Shown one piece after another: positions 1 through 10,003 of a DNA stretch of 64,000 nucleotides. The position numbers were made by a program, and so were the translations under genes. The first letter of the stretch is position 1. Each line of letters opens with the position of its first letter. Source of the stretch: Trypanosoma brucei gambiense DAL972 (taxonomy: Eukaryota > Euglenozoa > Kinetoplastea > Trypanosomatida > Trypanosomatidae); NCBI RefSeq assembly GCF_000210295.1, contig NC_026741.1:1922001-1986000 (forward strand), given 5' to 3'. Under the pieces are notes generated by a model. The model made no database searches, was not told the DNA's origin, and worked only from the letters and a program-made list of their open reading frames with translations.

Positions 1-2
1 CA

Positions 3-3000
3 ACATTAGTCGACACGTACAGCGCAGCCGATAGCTCACAGGTGGTGCTGCAGTGCTCTCTGATGAAAGCTATCGGGAGTATTCTATGTGCCACAGCATC
101 AAACGTTGGGGGCGGTAATTGCCAACTTGCGGTGGATGATTATATTCTTCTTGCGCTCTTTTTTAACGAGATATCAACGGTAGGTGACGTTCAGTTGTTT
201 TCGCTTCTGACAGAAGCCGTGACAGCTCTCTTCCGGCAGACGGCTGCAGTGGCTTTTAAATCAGCTCTGCCGCCAAGCAGTAATGAGACCGAAGATTGCT
301 CATCCATCACATCGCTACGTGGGGAATTGCAGTCCCTCCGGTTCGTTATGGCGAAGCGGCTCGTTGGTCCTTCTAACGCTTCCGAATTCGTAAGTAAACA
401 ACATCAACGCCATGACACCGCCATGCAGCTGAAGGTGATAGATTGTCTGCGTGTCTTGCTTCTCTCGCTTCTGGAAGTATCCAATAGTGAGGACGCGACA
501 TTAGCAGCGGTTAAGGAAATGCAGAAAGACGGAACAGGCAATGAAGCTGCCCTGCAGGCGGCGCGCCAGGTCGTTGAAGGGTTGCTTTTGCCCCTTTCCA
601 CTGCAGTGGACGCCCTCCGTCCTCATGTGACCAATAACAGCAGTGGTAAGGGAAGGTTGTTGGTTACACCGCAACCAAATGGTGCACATGGCACGGCCGT
701 TTCGCCACTAGTGCTGGTAAGCACTTTTCGTGTGGTAGAGGAGCTACTGTGGCATTGTGCTGGACGCGCAACCGATGACTCGATTGTTGTCGTTGGGCGT
801 TTCGCAGCGAACCGCTTGCTGACGGCCGTACAGCAATATTTAGTGCTCCAACAACAAAAATCTGTAGAGTCCACAGGAACCGAATCACAGGAAAAACCGG
901 CGGCAGCGTTTGATGTGCTTCGCGCTGCTGGACCTCAGCGGGCTATTCGCCGGCTGCTTTCAGTGGTCCACCGGCAACTGCCTGTGTTCCCCTCGATTGA
1001 AAGTGCGGTGACAGCGGCCATTGGTGTCTTTGGTGGGCAATTGGATGTTGACGACCCACTCAAACTTACGAATTTGCAACAAGACGGAGTCGGTGCTGAG
1101 AATGGTTGTAATAATGCAACTGACGTTAGCGGCGATAACCGCATTTGTGCTGCTAAATGGGAAGAGGCACCGTCCTCGTCAGCAACCTCGAGGCTGCGTG
1201 AGTGTGAGCAGATATTACCTGCGCCCAGCAGTGATGCAGTAGTTAATGAAGGCGCAGCGGCTGACTTTGATGACCCAACGCTTATGGAAGATGGTGCCGA
1301 TGGAGGGCCACGGGAGACGCTCCTTAAGAGTACTGTCGGGCCCCTCCCGGCGAACGCTCTCGTAGAGATGGTGTTCTTGAGTATCTCACGCCTTGACATT
1401 ATGAATGAGCAGGGAATTCAGTTGCTGCACATGCAGGGACTTCAACAGCAACAGTATGAAGCAGTACGACGAGCACAAAGGGCAGAACTACAGCGACTTC
1501 GTCGTATTGAACAGCAGGGTGTGGAAAATATTCCCGTCGGCAGGTTGTTGGAGCACTTGAAGGAAAGCACGGCAATGTACGCGGCTGGTGCACAACTGCT
1601 CAGCAATGAGTCCGGTCTTGCCACGATGCAGCGCGCCGCTCTTTTCTCGTTACTTGACGCATACGATCTGTTGGTGGATGCGCAAGAGGGTCGTGTGCGA
1701 GAGGCCCAAGCACTCATTGCCCGTACAATCGCTCAGATGCCCTCGTCGATGATGGATTCTGCGTTAGATGCCGTCTGCGCCCGCTTGAAAAAAGAACTGG
1801 CTGCGGCGAGTAGTTTTCAGAAGACGAGAGGAGGGAGCCCAGTAGCGAAGGTTCCACCACTTACATCGGCGTACCAGCTGGCCCTTCAGGTACTCTTCAT
1901 GCTATACTCAGCACAGGCACCGGTGCATGAACATGACGGCAAGGCGCTGATGTTTGCGGTTTCCCCCTCTTCTGCCTTTGCTAACATGGGGGGTGAGATG
2001 CAGCTACAGTCACGTGCAGTTCTCACTATTGATACGGAAAACCCAGTTGACTGGCTGCAGGCACCGGATATGCAAAGTTCGCTAACTGACCGCAAGCGGC
2101 CACGTGACGATGGTAGCTCGTTTGGCGGAAACGATCTCGACTCTTTCCACCGTGAACGCGTAAGTGGTAGTGAGGAGGCACAGTCGGCAACGGATGGTCC
2201 TTCGCGCTTCTTCCGTGAGGACTCTATACAAAACCCTTGTGTGTATAGCCACTTTCTCTGCCGCATGATGGAGGTGCTGACGGAAGGCGAGATGCCAGTG
2301 TTGCTTCTCGACTTGCTGTTGCAGTGCCCTCGCATTACTCGCTATGTTTGGCACTATCTGCACAAACACTATTGTCTTTCGCCGGAAAAGGCACGTTGCC
2401 TGCTGGGAATGTGGCTCCTAAAAAGTGTCGCCGCGCGCCGCGCAGTTTGTCGACGCTACGCCCTAAACAGCCTTCTCTACATGACTACATCGAGGAGTGA
2501 GTATCCACGTCGCCTCGCAGTGAAACAATTAGGTGCTTTACTGGCCTCATCCGTCGGGCTGGACGGCCGGCGCGTGATTGACGATAATGTGGAGACCCTT
2601 CTTGTGCGGCACGCCAAGCGGCAAATAGCCGCCATACCAGTCACTAGGCTCCCAACAGCAGTTACGTCTTCAGGGAGTGCTGTGGCGAAACAGGAAGAAG
2701 GAGAAACGACCATGACGGGAGGTGATGCGGCGGAAACTCGAGCGAAGGAGTTACAGAAGCTGACCGAAGCACTGGACCGCCATCTTGGGCCATTCCTTAT
2801 GTTGTGTGCCCGGCAACCGCGCGAGCTCATTCCAGCACTTCTTGACGTGTTTAAAGAGTGCGTCGAACGGCAAAACACCGCCATGGTCCAGTTGCTTGCT
2901 GATCATGTAGACGTGCGCCGCATGTGTCAGCGGCTCTTTCAAACGGACGCCCTCTCCTTCATGTCGAATGTGATGCCGTATCTCCGTCGGTACAGCAACA

Positions 3001-4208
3001 GCGCCACGATGCTTGTTCAGAGGATATTGTGGGCGGTTAGTGCTGAGCTACGGTCGATGGGGAAAGGTGGTGAGGTATCAGCAGCGGATCTGGAGGGAAT
3101 AGCCGCAGCTCTGCTCGGCCACGCACGTGTGATGTATGAAAATAGCGAAATACCTTTCGTATATCACGGTGCTCTCGCGAGCAACGGCGAGCCCGCTGAC
3201 GTGGTAAGCGTGCAGGAATCGCCTGCGTCCCTTCACGACGTGCGGTTTATTGCCCCTTTTATGAGTCTCATTCCGATGGAGGAGCTTAAGAGGACTTACC
3301 TCCGTTCGTTTCTGCACTTTGTGGAACAACAGCTCCAGCAACGGGCCGAGGAAACAATGGACATTGACACAACACCAGAGTCGATGCGCATGAGCGAGGA
3401 GGAAATGTCTCAGCTCATTCGCGATGTTGCACAAGAAGTCCTTGTCCGCTCACCAGTGCAGTTTAGTGACGGCTCCCCACGCGGGGTTTCGCGTGTGGAT
3501 CTTCTTGTTTATTTGCATCACGCTACACGTGGAGTACGCGATGGGGATGCATATCAAAACAAAGCTCATCAATCCTCTCCCCACTCAACTGTTGTGGAGA
3601 CACCAATGAGGACTCATGCAGAAACACGTGGCATTCTCAGTTCCTCCGGCCCCCAGTCTCCTGATGGCAGTGTGGTTGGTAACAACGCAAAAGCAAGGAC
3701 AGCGGAAGGCGAAACCTCGCGCATCGCTGAGAATCTTCCCCTCAGTGCCCTCACAACGAAAGAGGTGATTTGTGTGCTGCTAAAACTGCGGCGGACCTTC
3801 GACGAGAGCACGACCGAATACCTCTACGGACCAGCAGAAATCAAAGGGGCAGTGCGACAGTTAATGAAGAACACTGGAGCTACAAAAGTTCCCTCACAGT
3901 TGATGGCAACACTGATTTTCGCCTGCGGTCTCCACCCACCACGCGCGGCCGTGGACCTCGTTCGATTTGTCCATCAGGAGGTCTTACTTCCACTAGCGAA
4001 GGACGGAACATGGGAAAAGGATGTTCAGCTGTGGCGCGGTGTCCTCCTCTTCGCAGAGATGCACTACCGTGAGTGCAGCAGCTTCCTCGTAAACCTGCCA
4101 GATCAGGTCCTCATCGAAGCACTCCGCGTCCGCCCACAACTGTGTGAATACTTTAGAGAGGAACATGGAAACAACGCATACTTTGGTCATATTCTCGGTA
4201 GTCTATAA
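3..4208 (+). CDS. Symplekin-like mRNA 3'-end processing scaffold (5' partial)
   Basis: Seen: the frame is open to the left window edge, so the N-terminus is missing; 1401 residues are visible, ending in TAA. The last ~200 residues match the Symplekin C-terminal domain: a segment beginning near LPLSALTTKEV, then VPSQLMATLIFACGLHPP, a KDGTWEKDVQLW stretch and FLVNLPDQVL. A helical block upstream (around FIAPFMSLIPMEELK) aligns by eye with the part of symplekin just before that domain, and the middle is HEAT-like. Known: symplekin (yeast Pta1) scaffolds the cleavage and polyadenylation machinery in the nucleus; in trypanosomes polyadenylation is coupled to trans-splicing of the next gene. Odd: long hydrophilic insertions (about residues 360-430 and 690-740) absent from animal symplekins as I remember them. 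Family call is strong for the C-terminus and inferred for the rest. Confidence 0.85.
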   Translation, partial: TLVDTYSAADSSQVVLQCSLMKAIGSILCATASNVGGGNCQLAVDDYILLALFFNEISTVGDVQLFSLLTEAVTALFRQTAAVAFKSALPPSSNETEDCSSITSLRGELQSLRFVMAKRLVGPSNASEFVSKQHQRHDTAMQLKVIDCLRVLLLSLLEVSNSEDATLAAVKEMQKDGTGNEAALQAARQVVEGLLLPLSTAVDALRPHVTNNSSGKGRLLVTPQPNGAHGTAVSPLVLVSTFRVVEELLWHCAGRATDDSIVVVGRFAANRLLTAVQQYLVLQQQKSVESTGTESQEKPAAAFDVLRAAGPQRAIRRLLSVVHRQLPVFPSIESAVTAAIGVFGGQLDVDDPLKLTNLQQDGVGAENGCNNATDVSGDNRICAAKWEEAPSSSATSRLRECEQILPAPSSDAVVNEGAAADFDDPTLMEDGADGGPRETLLKSTVGPLPANALVEMVFLSISRLDIMNEQGIQLLHMQGLQQQQYEAVRRAQRAELQRLRRIEQQGVENIPVGRLLEHLKESTAMYAAGAQLLSNESGLATMQRAALFSLLDAYDLLVDAQEGRVREAQALIARTIAQMPSSMMDSALDAVCARLKKELAAASSFQKTRGGSPVAKVPPLTSAYQLALQVLFMLYSAQAPVHEHDGKALMFAVSPSSAFANMGGEMQLQSRAVLTIDTENPVDWLQAPDMQSSLTDRKRPRDDGSSFGGNDLDSFHRERVSGSEEAQSATDGPSRFFREDSIQNPCVYSHFLCRMMEVLTEGEMPVLLLDLLLQCPRITRYVWHYLHKHYCLSPEKARCLLGMWLLKSVAARRAVCRRYALNSLLYMTTSRSEYPRRLAVKQLGALLASSVGLDGRRVIDDNVETLLVRHAKRQIAAIPVTRLPTAVTSSGSAVAKQEEGETTMTGGDAAETRAKELQKLTEALDRHLGPFLMLCARQPRELIPALLDVFKECVERQNTAMVQLLADHVDVRRMCQRLFQTDALSFMSNVMPYLRRYSNSATMLVQRILWAVSAELRSMGKGGEVSAADLEGIAAALLGHARVMYENSEIPFVYHGALASNGEPADVVSVQESPASLHDVRFIAPFMSLIPMEELKRTYLRSFLHFVEQQLQQRAEETMDIDTTPESMRMSEEEMSQLIRDVAQEVLVRSPVQFSDGSPRGVSRVDLLVYLHHATRGVRDGDAYQNKAHQSSPHSTVVETPMRTHAETRGILSSSGPQSPDGSVVGNNAKARTAEGETSRIAENLPLSALTTKEVICVLLKLRRTFDESTTEYLYGPAEIKGAVRQLMKNTGATKVPSQLMATLIFACGLHPPRAAVDLVRFVHQEVLLPLAKDGTWEKDVQLWRGVLLFAEMHYRECSSFLVNLPDQVLIEALRVRPQLCEYFREEHGNNAYFGHILGSL

Positions 4209-4755
4209 TTGTAGCACAATGTGGTAAGCGGATGGGCGAACGTATCTGCTCACGTGCGTGTAGGAGGTAACTGACGTGGTGGAAGCCGATGAGAAAGTAG
4301 GGCGGCGGAGAGCCTCATGCACCTGCACGGCAGAGCCACCAACTTGTTTGCTAAAGTTTTCGTCATTCTCCGTTACTGATTTGTGACTTTTTGCATGAGT
4401 CTGCTCATGTGGTCTACCCACAGATTGCCTCATGAGGTTGAAGAATAATGACGCGTCTTGCCTCCACCTTTAATGGACATCACTACCACTGAGTTGGCAG
4501 TCCTTTGGCCACGTCTAAACTTTTGTGTGCTGGTGGCGCGTCGGTGATGCAATATCTTCGATGGTTCCCAACTTGCTCAACGGGGCAAAGAGTTTTTGAA
4601 CCTCTGTTTCTATCTTCTTTGAACATGATATTTCCCCCCCCCTTGTCCATTTACACGAACATAGGCACAAAGGAGCTTCACCCATCGATTCTTCACCGTC
4701 AAGGAGTTTGAACCACGTTGCGTCGCACAATCCCAACGCCCCGAAGTACGTGTCG
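4209..4755 (+). other. Intergenic spacer with splice acceptor
   Basis: No gene is seen. It holds the 3' UTR of the symplekin gene and, near its end, the acceptor region for the next gene. Confidence 0.7.
4629..4664 (+). promoter_or_regulatory. Predicted spliced-leader acceptor (C/T tract + AG)
   Basis: A T3C9-type pyrimidine run is followed by the first AG at 4663-4664. The first ATG downstream is 4756, which supports that start and a 91-nt 5' UTR. Confidence 0.6.
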
Positions 4756-5376
4756 ATGGAGAGAGTGGGTGTGGCCATGTTGTTGTTCATTCTTTTTGTA
4801 GTTATCCTAACTTGCATCGTTTTTATCATCTTCGTATGCCTTATTCGTAACAACCACATTGTATTAAGGCTTTTTACAAACGGGCATAGGCCCCCTGACG
4901 CGCTGCCGCCACCTGCTGTGTTGTGTGAGACCAGGCGACTTCGGGCGCTTGGGGGAGGAGTGAACGGAGCGGTTTTGATAGGGGATGAAAACAGGCAGTT
5001 GCTTAGCACCCTGGACATTCCACTCACCCCGGTGCCTTCCCTATGCGAAGACTGTAAGGAGCTGTGCCGTAGTAGCTCTAACTGTTCTACGTTAGATATT
5101 GCCAACAACGACGGATGCCTCGCAACTCGCGAGTGCGCGAAGGAGAGTGCCGTGTTGGGTGCCCATGACTACGGCAAATGCCAACTGGGTTACTCCAAAA
5201 GGGTTCGCGACCTGTCAACTGATCGTGTGTTTGAGCTGTACGTTAGCCGGCAGCTTTTGATTGCTTGCAGCACCGTCGTGCATATGGGTTCGGGTGAGGA
5301 GACAAGCAGAGTACATTACAGTGCGGTGGGAGGGGAACTGCCCACGAACGCTTCTGCGTGGATGTCTATCGATTGA
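4756..5376 (+). CDS. Small single-helix membrane protein, unknown function
   Basis: Seen: 206 residues starting at the first ATG after a good splice acceptor. Residues about 4-30 are one continuous hydrophobic helix (VAMLLFILFVVILTCIVFII) followed by R/N/H residues, a typical signal anchor with a cytosolic tail. The tail is proline-rich near 50-60 and has a cysteine-rich patch near 100-150 (CEDCKELC, then CLATREC). No domain is recognised. In layout (short N-terminal anchor plus soluble tail) it resembles the three small membrane proteins at 51-55 kb, but I see no convincing sequence similarity to them. Function unknown. The reading frame could be extended upstream without an ATG, but only non-ATG codons lie there. 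Confidence 0.65.
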   Translation: MERVGVAMLLFILFVVILTCIVFIIFVCLIRNNHIVLRLFTNGHRPPDALPPPAVLCETRRLRALGGGVNGAVLIGDENRQLLSTLDIPLTPVPSLCEDCKELCRSSSNCSTLDIANNDGCLATRECAKESAVLGAHDYGKCQLGYSKRVRDLSTDRVFELYVSRQLLIACSTVVHMGSGEETSRVHYSAVGGELPTNASAWMSID

Positions 5377-6312
5377 CGGTTACAGATCGGAACCAACGGG
5401 CGATAGAAACGTCGAGTATGCTGTATTTTCACTTGATGTTCCCCTCTTCCATTAGTTTGAATAAACGGGAGACGAAAGAGAAACACAGAGCGCAAAGGGT
5501 CCTTTACCAACTATCCGAAGGTGGCATTGTCCTCTGAATAAGAGGGTGAATATGCACGTCATCGAGGTTGGATAAGGCAAAGACATAGCGTGGTATTGCT
5601 CAATTTACGCAAGTCATTCCGTCCGAGTAGGGAGTTAAAGGAGAGGAAAGAAAGGGGGTTTGTCTGCCCCCTCAGTGGCAGGTTTCCAACTCGGGACCAT
5701 CAACACCCCCAGCAAGGTCAATCACGCGTTTGGCTCGTTCCTACGAAGGGAAAGAGCATACGTTTCTGTCGTTTTCACTATCTTGATTTGCTCAAGGTAT
5801 TGGTCAGTTTACCTTGATTTTCCGCTATTTTTATCGCTATGATTATTCATATTTGGCATTCTTTGCTATTTGTCGCCGCTAACGTTTATGCTCTTTGCTT
5901 CGTGAATAACAACACCCTAACTCTAACCCCTTCATCCAATAGATGGCCCAAACACCTTTACTAACCCTACTTCCTTTGTTGTTTTCATCGCTTGATGGAG
6001 AAGGTGGTTTCTGTCCGCAGCAGACGCTACGCCTGTCGACGCAAAGCCGCTCTCCATATTATAATTTTTTTTTTTTTTACTTGTTCGTTAACGCTCGTTT
6101 TGTTAACATTTACTTCGCCGTTATTAACGGTGCACGTTCGTTTGTCTTAACTTTCCTTCTGCTACCAGTGTCGACATGTCGGCCAGTCGCCCTTGGGGTT
6201 GTATTGTTGTGCAGCGCACGCTTCTGTAGGCATTCCCGTTTTCCTCCGTCTGCATCCCGCCATCTCTGTTTAAATCACCAACATCCAGTAGCTAGAACCG
6301 GATATTTGAAGG
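5377..6312 (+). other. Intergenic spacer, pyrimidine-rich
   Basis: No gene is seen. Two degenerate telomere-like CCCTAA units occur near 5912-5935 and a T12 run near 6065. The 3' end holds the acceptor for the phosphatase gene. Confidence 0.7.
6236..6288 (+). promoter_or_regulatory. Predicted spliced-leader acceptor
   Basis: A C/T-rich stretch runs to the AG at 6287-6288 (ACATCCAG). The first ATG after it is 6313, giving a 24-nt 5' UTR. Confidence 0.55.
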
Positions 6313-7482
6313 ATGGCTAGCGTGTCATCAGGAGTTCCCCTCACCGCCCCGTCAGCGCAAAAACTATTGCAGTCAGTGAAGTACATCCTTCTCGACGTGG
6401 ATGGCGTAGTGTGGTCGGGGCCGCGTGTGCTTCCCAACATTCCGCAGACATTGCAGTATTTGCGCTCACTTGGGAAGGAGATCCGCTTCCTCACGAACAA
6501 CGCCTCCGTGTCGCGCAGCAGTCTCGCGCAGTTGTTTAGGCAGCGCGGCATTGAGGGCGTTAAAGAGAGTGAAGTGTACAACAGTGGCTATGCTGCCGCC
6601 CTGAGGCTGCGCCGCATTTGTGGCGCTGCAGAGGGTAATCAGGAGCGGCAAGAGGGGAACGAACCAGCTAGCGATAAGAGGCTGGTGAGGGGAAATGTAT
6701 TTGTTATCGGCGAGGAGGGTCTTCATGAGGAGCTGCAGCGTGTTCTTGCGCCGGGGTACATTACGTATGGGATGGAGTTACACGATGCAGAGAAGGTAGG
6801 TGGTTACAACAGCGCAAATGCAGCCACCGCGTGGAAGGAGCGCATTCTTCCGGCTCCGCTACGTCAACTGAAACCCCCTGATGGTATCACCGACTACGGA
6901 AGGGGCATTTCACTGACAGACCTCTCACCGGTGGCTGTAGTGGTAGGACTTGACCTGCATTTTAACATGCTTAAATTGGCCTATGCTTCACTCTGCCTTC
7001 ATCGAGGGGCTGGCAGTAACACTGACAGTGAGGGAGATCGTATCGGCGGAGACCGTGACCGCACGCCGGATAAAGGACTTCAGAAACCTGTTTGCTTCAT
7101 CGCAACAAATGAAGACCCCCAAATACCCATTGGCGAAGAGGGACTCCTCCTTCCTGGGGCAGGTGGAATGGTTTCCGCACTGCGCACCGTATCGGGTCGG
7201 AACCCTGACGCCGTGTGCGGAAAACCGCATGTTGACATGGCGCGGATAATGTTTGAGGCAGAGGGCATCACCGATGCGCGTCAGTGCCTGATGGTGGGTG
7301 ACCGCCTGACAACTGACATTGCCTTTGGTAACGCCGCTGGTTGCCGCACGCTGTTTGTGCTCAGTGGCGCAGAGTCCATGGCGGACATTGCGAGGGCAAA
7401 GAGCACCGGGGATTCGCAGCTCCTTCCTGAGTTCGTTGCGCCTTCGCTAGCCTCCTTGATGCCTGATGCACGTGACGACTAA
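6313..7482 (+). CDS. HAD-IIA phosphatase (phosphoglycolate / 4-nitrophenyl phosphatase type)
   Basis: Seen: 389 residues with all four HAD motifs: motif I LLDVDGVVW with nucleophile D28 and acid/base D30; motif II LTNNAS with T61; motif III CGKPH with K304; motif IV MVGDRLTTDI with D330 and D335. The cap lies between motifs II and III and carries the ATNEDPQIP signature (265-273) typical of the C2a-capped subfamily. Known: these cytosolic Mg2+-dependent enzymes hydrolyse 2-phosphoglycolate, pyridoxal phosphate or aryl phosphates. Odd: it is some 70-80 residues longer than usual because of two hydrophilic insertions (about 104-125 and 232-258), both in the cap. No targeting peptide or C-terminal peroxisomal signal is evident (it ends RDD). 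The subfamily is secure; the physiological substrate is not. Confidence 0.9.
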   Translation: MASVSSGVPLTAPSAQKLLQSVKYILLDVDGVVWSGPRVLPNIPQTLQYLRSLGKEIRFLTNNASVSRSSLAQLFRQRGIEGVKESEVYNSGYAAALRLRRICGAAEGNQERQEGNEPASDKRLVRGNVFVIGEEGLHEELQRVLAPGYITYGMELHDAEKVGGYNSANAATAWKERILPAPLRQLKPPDGITDYGRGISLTDLSPVAVVVGLDLHFNMLKLAYASLCLHRGAGSNTDSEGDRIGGDRDRTPDKGLQKPVCFIATNEDPQIPIGEEGLLLPGAGGMVSALRTVSGRNPDAVCGKPHVDMARIMFEAEGITDARQCLMVGDRLTTDIAFGNAAGCRTLFVLSGAESMADIARAKSTGDSQLLPEFVAPSLASLMPDARDD

Positions 7483-8050
7483 CACAGGCCATGTGTGCAT
7501 GGAGCGGCTATGAGCCGGATTACGCCGCTGTGCAAACCGTGTTGGGAAGAACGGTGTGTCCCTTGGAGCCTTGTCTTTCGTGTGTGATCATTGCATGGAA
7601 ACGGTGATCAGTCCTGCAATTATCTGCTAGGGGTCAACAATATATGTGCTCCACAAATAACTGTGAGCAACAGAACAGAAATCGGCGTCACCGAGCTCAA
7701 CGCTCCACAGAAAATGGTGAACCCCAAGCCAGTGTTTAACTCAAAAGCCCAGAACTGATGCGTAAAGGCAACGGGGTGGAAAAGATACAAAGGGAAATGG
7801 CCCTACCTACCCCTTGATACAAAGCGATTGATCTACTGTTAACGGTTGCAACCTTTTCTTAACTCAAACCACGCCACTACGGTGACGCGTGCGCACATGT
7901 CGTACTGCCGAAATATACGTGTTTCCCAAAAGTTTGTTATTAAACACGTCTGTTATTTTTTCCCCTTCCGTACATCGCTAATTTCGTTGACCGGCGGGAA
8001 TGTAGCGCAAGTACCGCTCAACCAGTCTGTGTTCCTGCCGCGGTGGGGGA
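7483..8050 (+). other. Intergenic spacer with probable splice acceptor
   Basis: No gene is seen. A T/C run at about 7950-7970 followed by an AG at 8004-8005 would give the next gene a 45-nt leader. Confidence 0.6.
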
Positions 8051-10003
8051 ATGCACCGTTGGCGTCCAACGCATTGCACGCTTCAGCTCAACTTCCTGCG
8101 CCCTAGTGAATGTGGCGAGGGCCAACCTCAGGTTCTGCGAGCGGGAGATGCCTACAGTGGGACGTCCACCATCCGTTATTTGCGCTGCGACTCTAAGAAA
8201 GACGAAGGCAGCACCTCACCAGCGGTGGGTTCGCCCACCCGTAACGAGCCGAACGTTGCAATCCCACGCAAAGAGGACGGGCTGCACTTCCACGCCATAA
8301 CAAACATCCCGCATAGCCTCCCGAAGGCCTTGCCCCTCACGCTGCAATCCATGAAGGTGCAGATGGCATCGCAACGCAGCGGAGCCGTGTCTCTAAAAGT
8401 GTTGAAGGTTGTGGACGAAAGCAACAGCATCAGTGACGGTAATAAAAATAATAGTGGAACCGGCCCAACTGGGGCGAGTAGGAGCGATAAGCACGTAAAG
8501 AACTGCGAGGCACGGAAGCGTGAAAAGCAGTCCCTGAAGAAAAAGCAGCGTTGCAAAAACAGTGATGAGCACAACAGCATGGGAGGAGATGGAAGTTGTG
8601 AACAGCAGGCCGACGACCCAGGATCGAAATATGTCTATTTCGAAGGAGGAGCGGACATGCCGGCAGGTTCGACAGTCCTCTTGTCCATAGCATTCACCGG
8701 AAGGGTGCAGGCATGGGACCAAGGTGGCATTTACGCCGGGGAGCAGAAAGAGGGAGGGGCAGGTTCACGAGTTCTACTCACACATTTTGAGGTTGCCTTG
8801 GCTCGCTTGGCTTTTCCATGTCCTGATGATCCACAAGAGTACCGTATCGTATGGCAATTGCAATTACTGCAATTACCGGCGGAGTACAACATGGTGGTGA
8901 GCAACACAACTGAGATTACAAAGAAGGCTGTGGGAAGCAGAGGCATGCAGTACTCGTTCGCTCCCATTGGACCATTGCCCGCCTATGTGATTGCCTTCGC
9001 TGCCTTCGCAGGAACAGTTGAGGTGCTAGAAGACTTGCAGCTGCGCGGACTCCCGGCCGTCGAGTACATCGAGCAAACTACTAGTGGTAAGAGTCTTTCT
9101 GCCCACGACGGTAGGGGCAACCACGCGATGAGGACAGTAACGATGCGGGTTGTCACTCATGCGACGAGTGGGGTGACTCCACCTGTACTCGCGCAAGTGG
9201 CCCACACGGCACGTGATGCCATCCGGCTACTGGAAGACTTTTTCGACTCACCGATACCTCTCCAACAGCTGCCGTTCTGTTCCTCACATTCTTCAAACGA
9301 CCACTGGGGTAGCGATTATTACTGTTGTGAGTGGCAGCAGTATGGAGGGGGTGAAACACTAACTATTGTCGTCGCACCAACAATGCCGTACATCTCGGGC
9401 ATGGAGCATCATGGTTGTATCTTTCTTAATGAATCCATCTACAGTCTTACGCAGTCCGTCGGAGGCACAGGTGCCAGAGGAGCATCAAGGTCTAACGCAC
9501 CGGGTTCCGAGACCGTCGTCGAGGTGGAACGTGTGGAGCTTATCGTGCACGAGCTTGTGCATCATTGGGTGGGGAATGCCCTCGGAATGCCCTTTGTACT
9601 CAAAGAGGGCGTCTGTCAGTTAATGGAGCAGTGTCTTGGCGATGTGATTATGGGAAGGCCCATGAGAAAAGTGAGGCCTGCTGCGACGGGTGCCAACACG
9701 ACAGCGTCTAACATCAACACGGACTCGACAAAAACGCGGGCGGATGACGCTAATTTGGTAATTGTGGATGCGGAAAAGGGAAAGGAGTTCACATTCCACT
9801 CCTATCAAAAGGCGCTAAACACACTGAGGAATGTGGTGAGCGTTATGGGGTTTAACGTATTCAAGGAGCGGATGCAACGGATGTACGCGTCGGAAGTGCT
9901 CGAGGACGCAAGAAGTAAAACCTCGTCGCTTCCACCGTATGTATCAGCAACAAAATTCATGGCCTACATGAATCCGCAAGATGCTGCACTGTACTGTACG
10001 TGA
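8051..10003 (+). CDS. M1-family metallopeptidase, divergent and short
   Basis: Seen: 650 residues. A GAMEN-equivalent SGMEHHGCIFLNES (449-462) precedes the zinc motif HELVHHW, giving ligands H500 and H504, general base E501, and E519 in LKEG as the likely third ligand. An N-terminal beta-sandwich is recognisable (STVLLSIAFTGRV; FPCPDDPQEYRIVW; PLPAYVIAFAAFAG), as in leukotriene A4 hydrolase and aminopeptidases. Known: M1 enzymes remove N-terminal residues from peptides. Odd: 14 residues separate HEXXH from the third ligand instead of the usual 18; a Lys/Ser/Asn-rich insert occupies about 125-190; and the protein stops soon after the catalytic domain, so the C-terminal helical domain is absent. 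No signal peptide is seen. Activity is uncertain. A later start (M101) cannot be excluded. Confidence 0.8.
   Translation: MHRWRPTHCTLQLNFLRPSECGEGQPQVLRAGDAYSGTSTIRYLRCDSKKDEGSTSPAVGSPTRNEPNVAIPRKEDGLHFHAITNIPHSLPKALPLTLQSMKVQMASQRSGAVSLKVLKVVDESNSISDGNKNNSGTGPTGASRSDKHVKNCEARKREKQSLKKKQRCKNSDEHNSMGGDGSCEQQADDPGSKYVYFEGGADMPAGSTVLLSIAFTGRVQAWDQGGIYAGEQKEGGAGSRVLLTHFEVALARLAFPCPDDPQEYRIVWQLQLLQLPAEYNMVVSNTTEITKKAVGSRGMQYSFAPIGPLPAYVIAFAAFAGTVEVLEDLQLRGLPAVEYIEQTTSGKSLSAHDGRGNHAMRTVTMRVVTHATSGVTPPVLAQVAHTARDAIRLLEDFFDSPIPLQQLPFCSSHSSNDHWGSDYYCCEWQQYGGGETLTIVVAPTMPYISGMEHHGCIFLNESIYSLTQSVGGTGARGASRSNAPGSETVVEVERVELIVHELVHHWVGNALGMPFVLKEGVCQLMEQCLGDVIMGRPMRKVRPAATGANTTASNINTDSTKTRADDANLVIVDAEKGKEFTFHSYQKALNTLRNVVSVMGFNVFKERMQRMYASEVLEDARSKTSSLPPYVSATKFMAYMNPQDAALYCT

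Noticed and set aside
5912..5935. Interstitial telomere repeat (CCCTAA units)
   Set aside because: Only two degenerate units; expected by chance in pyrimidine-rich sequence.
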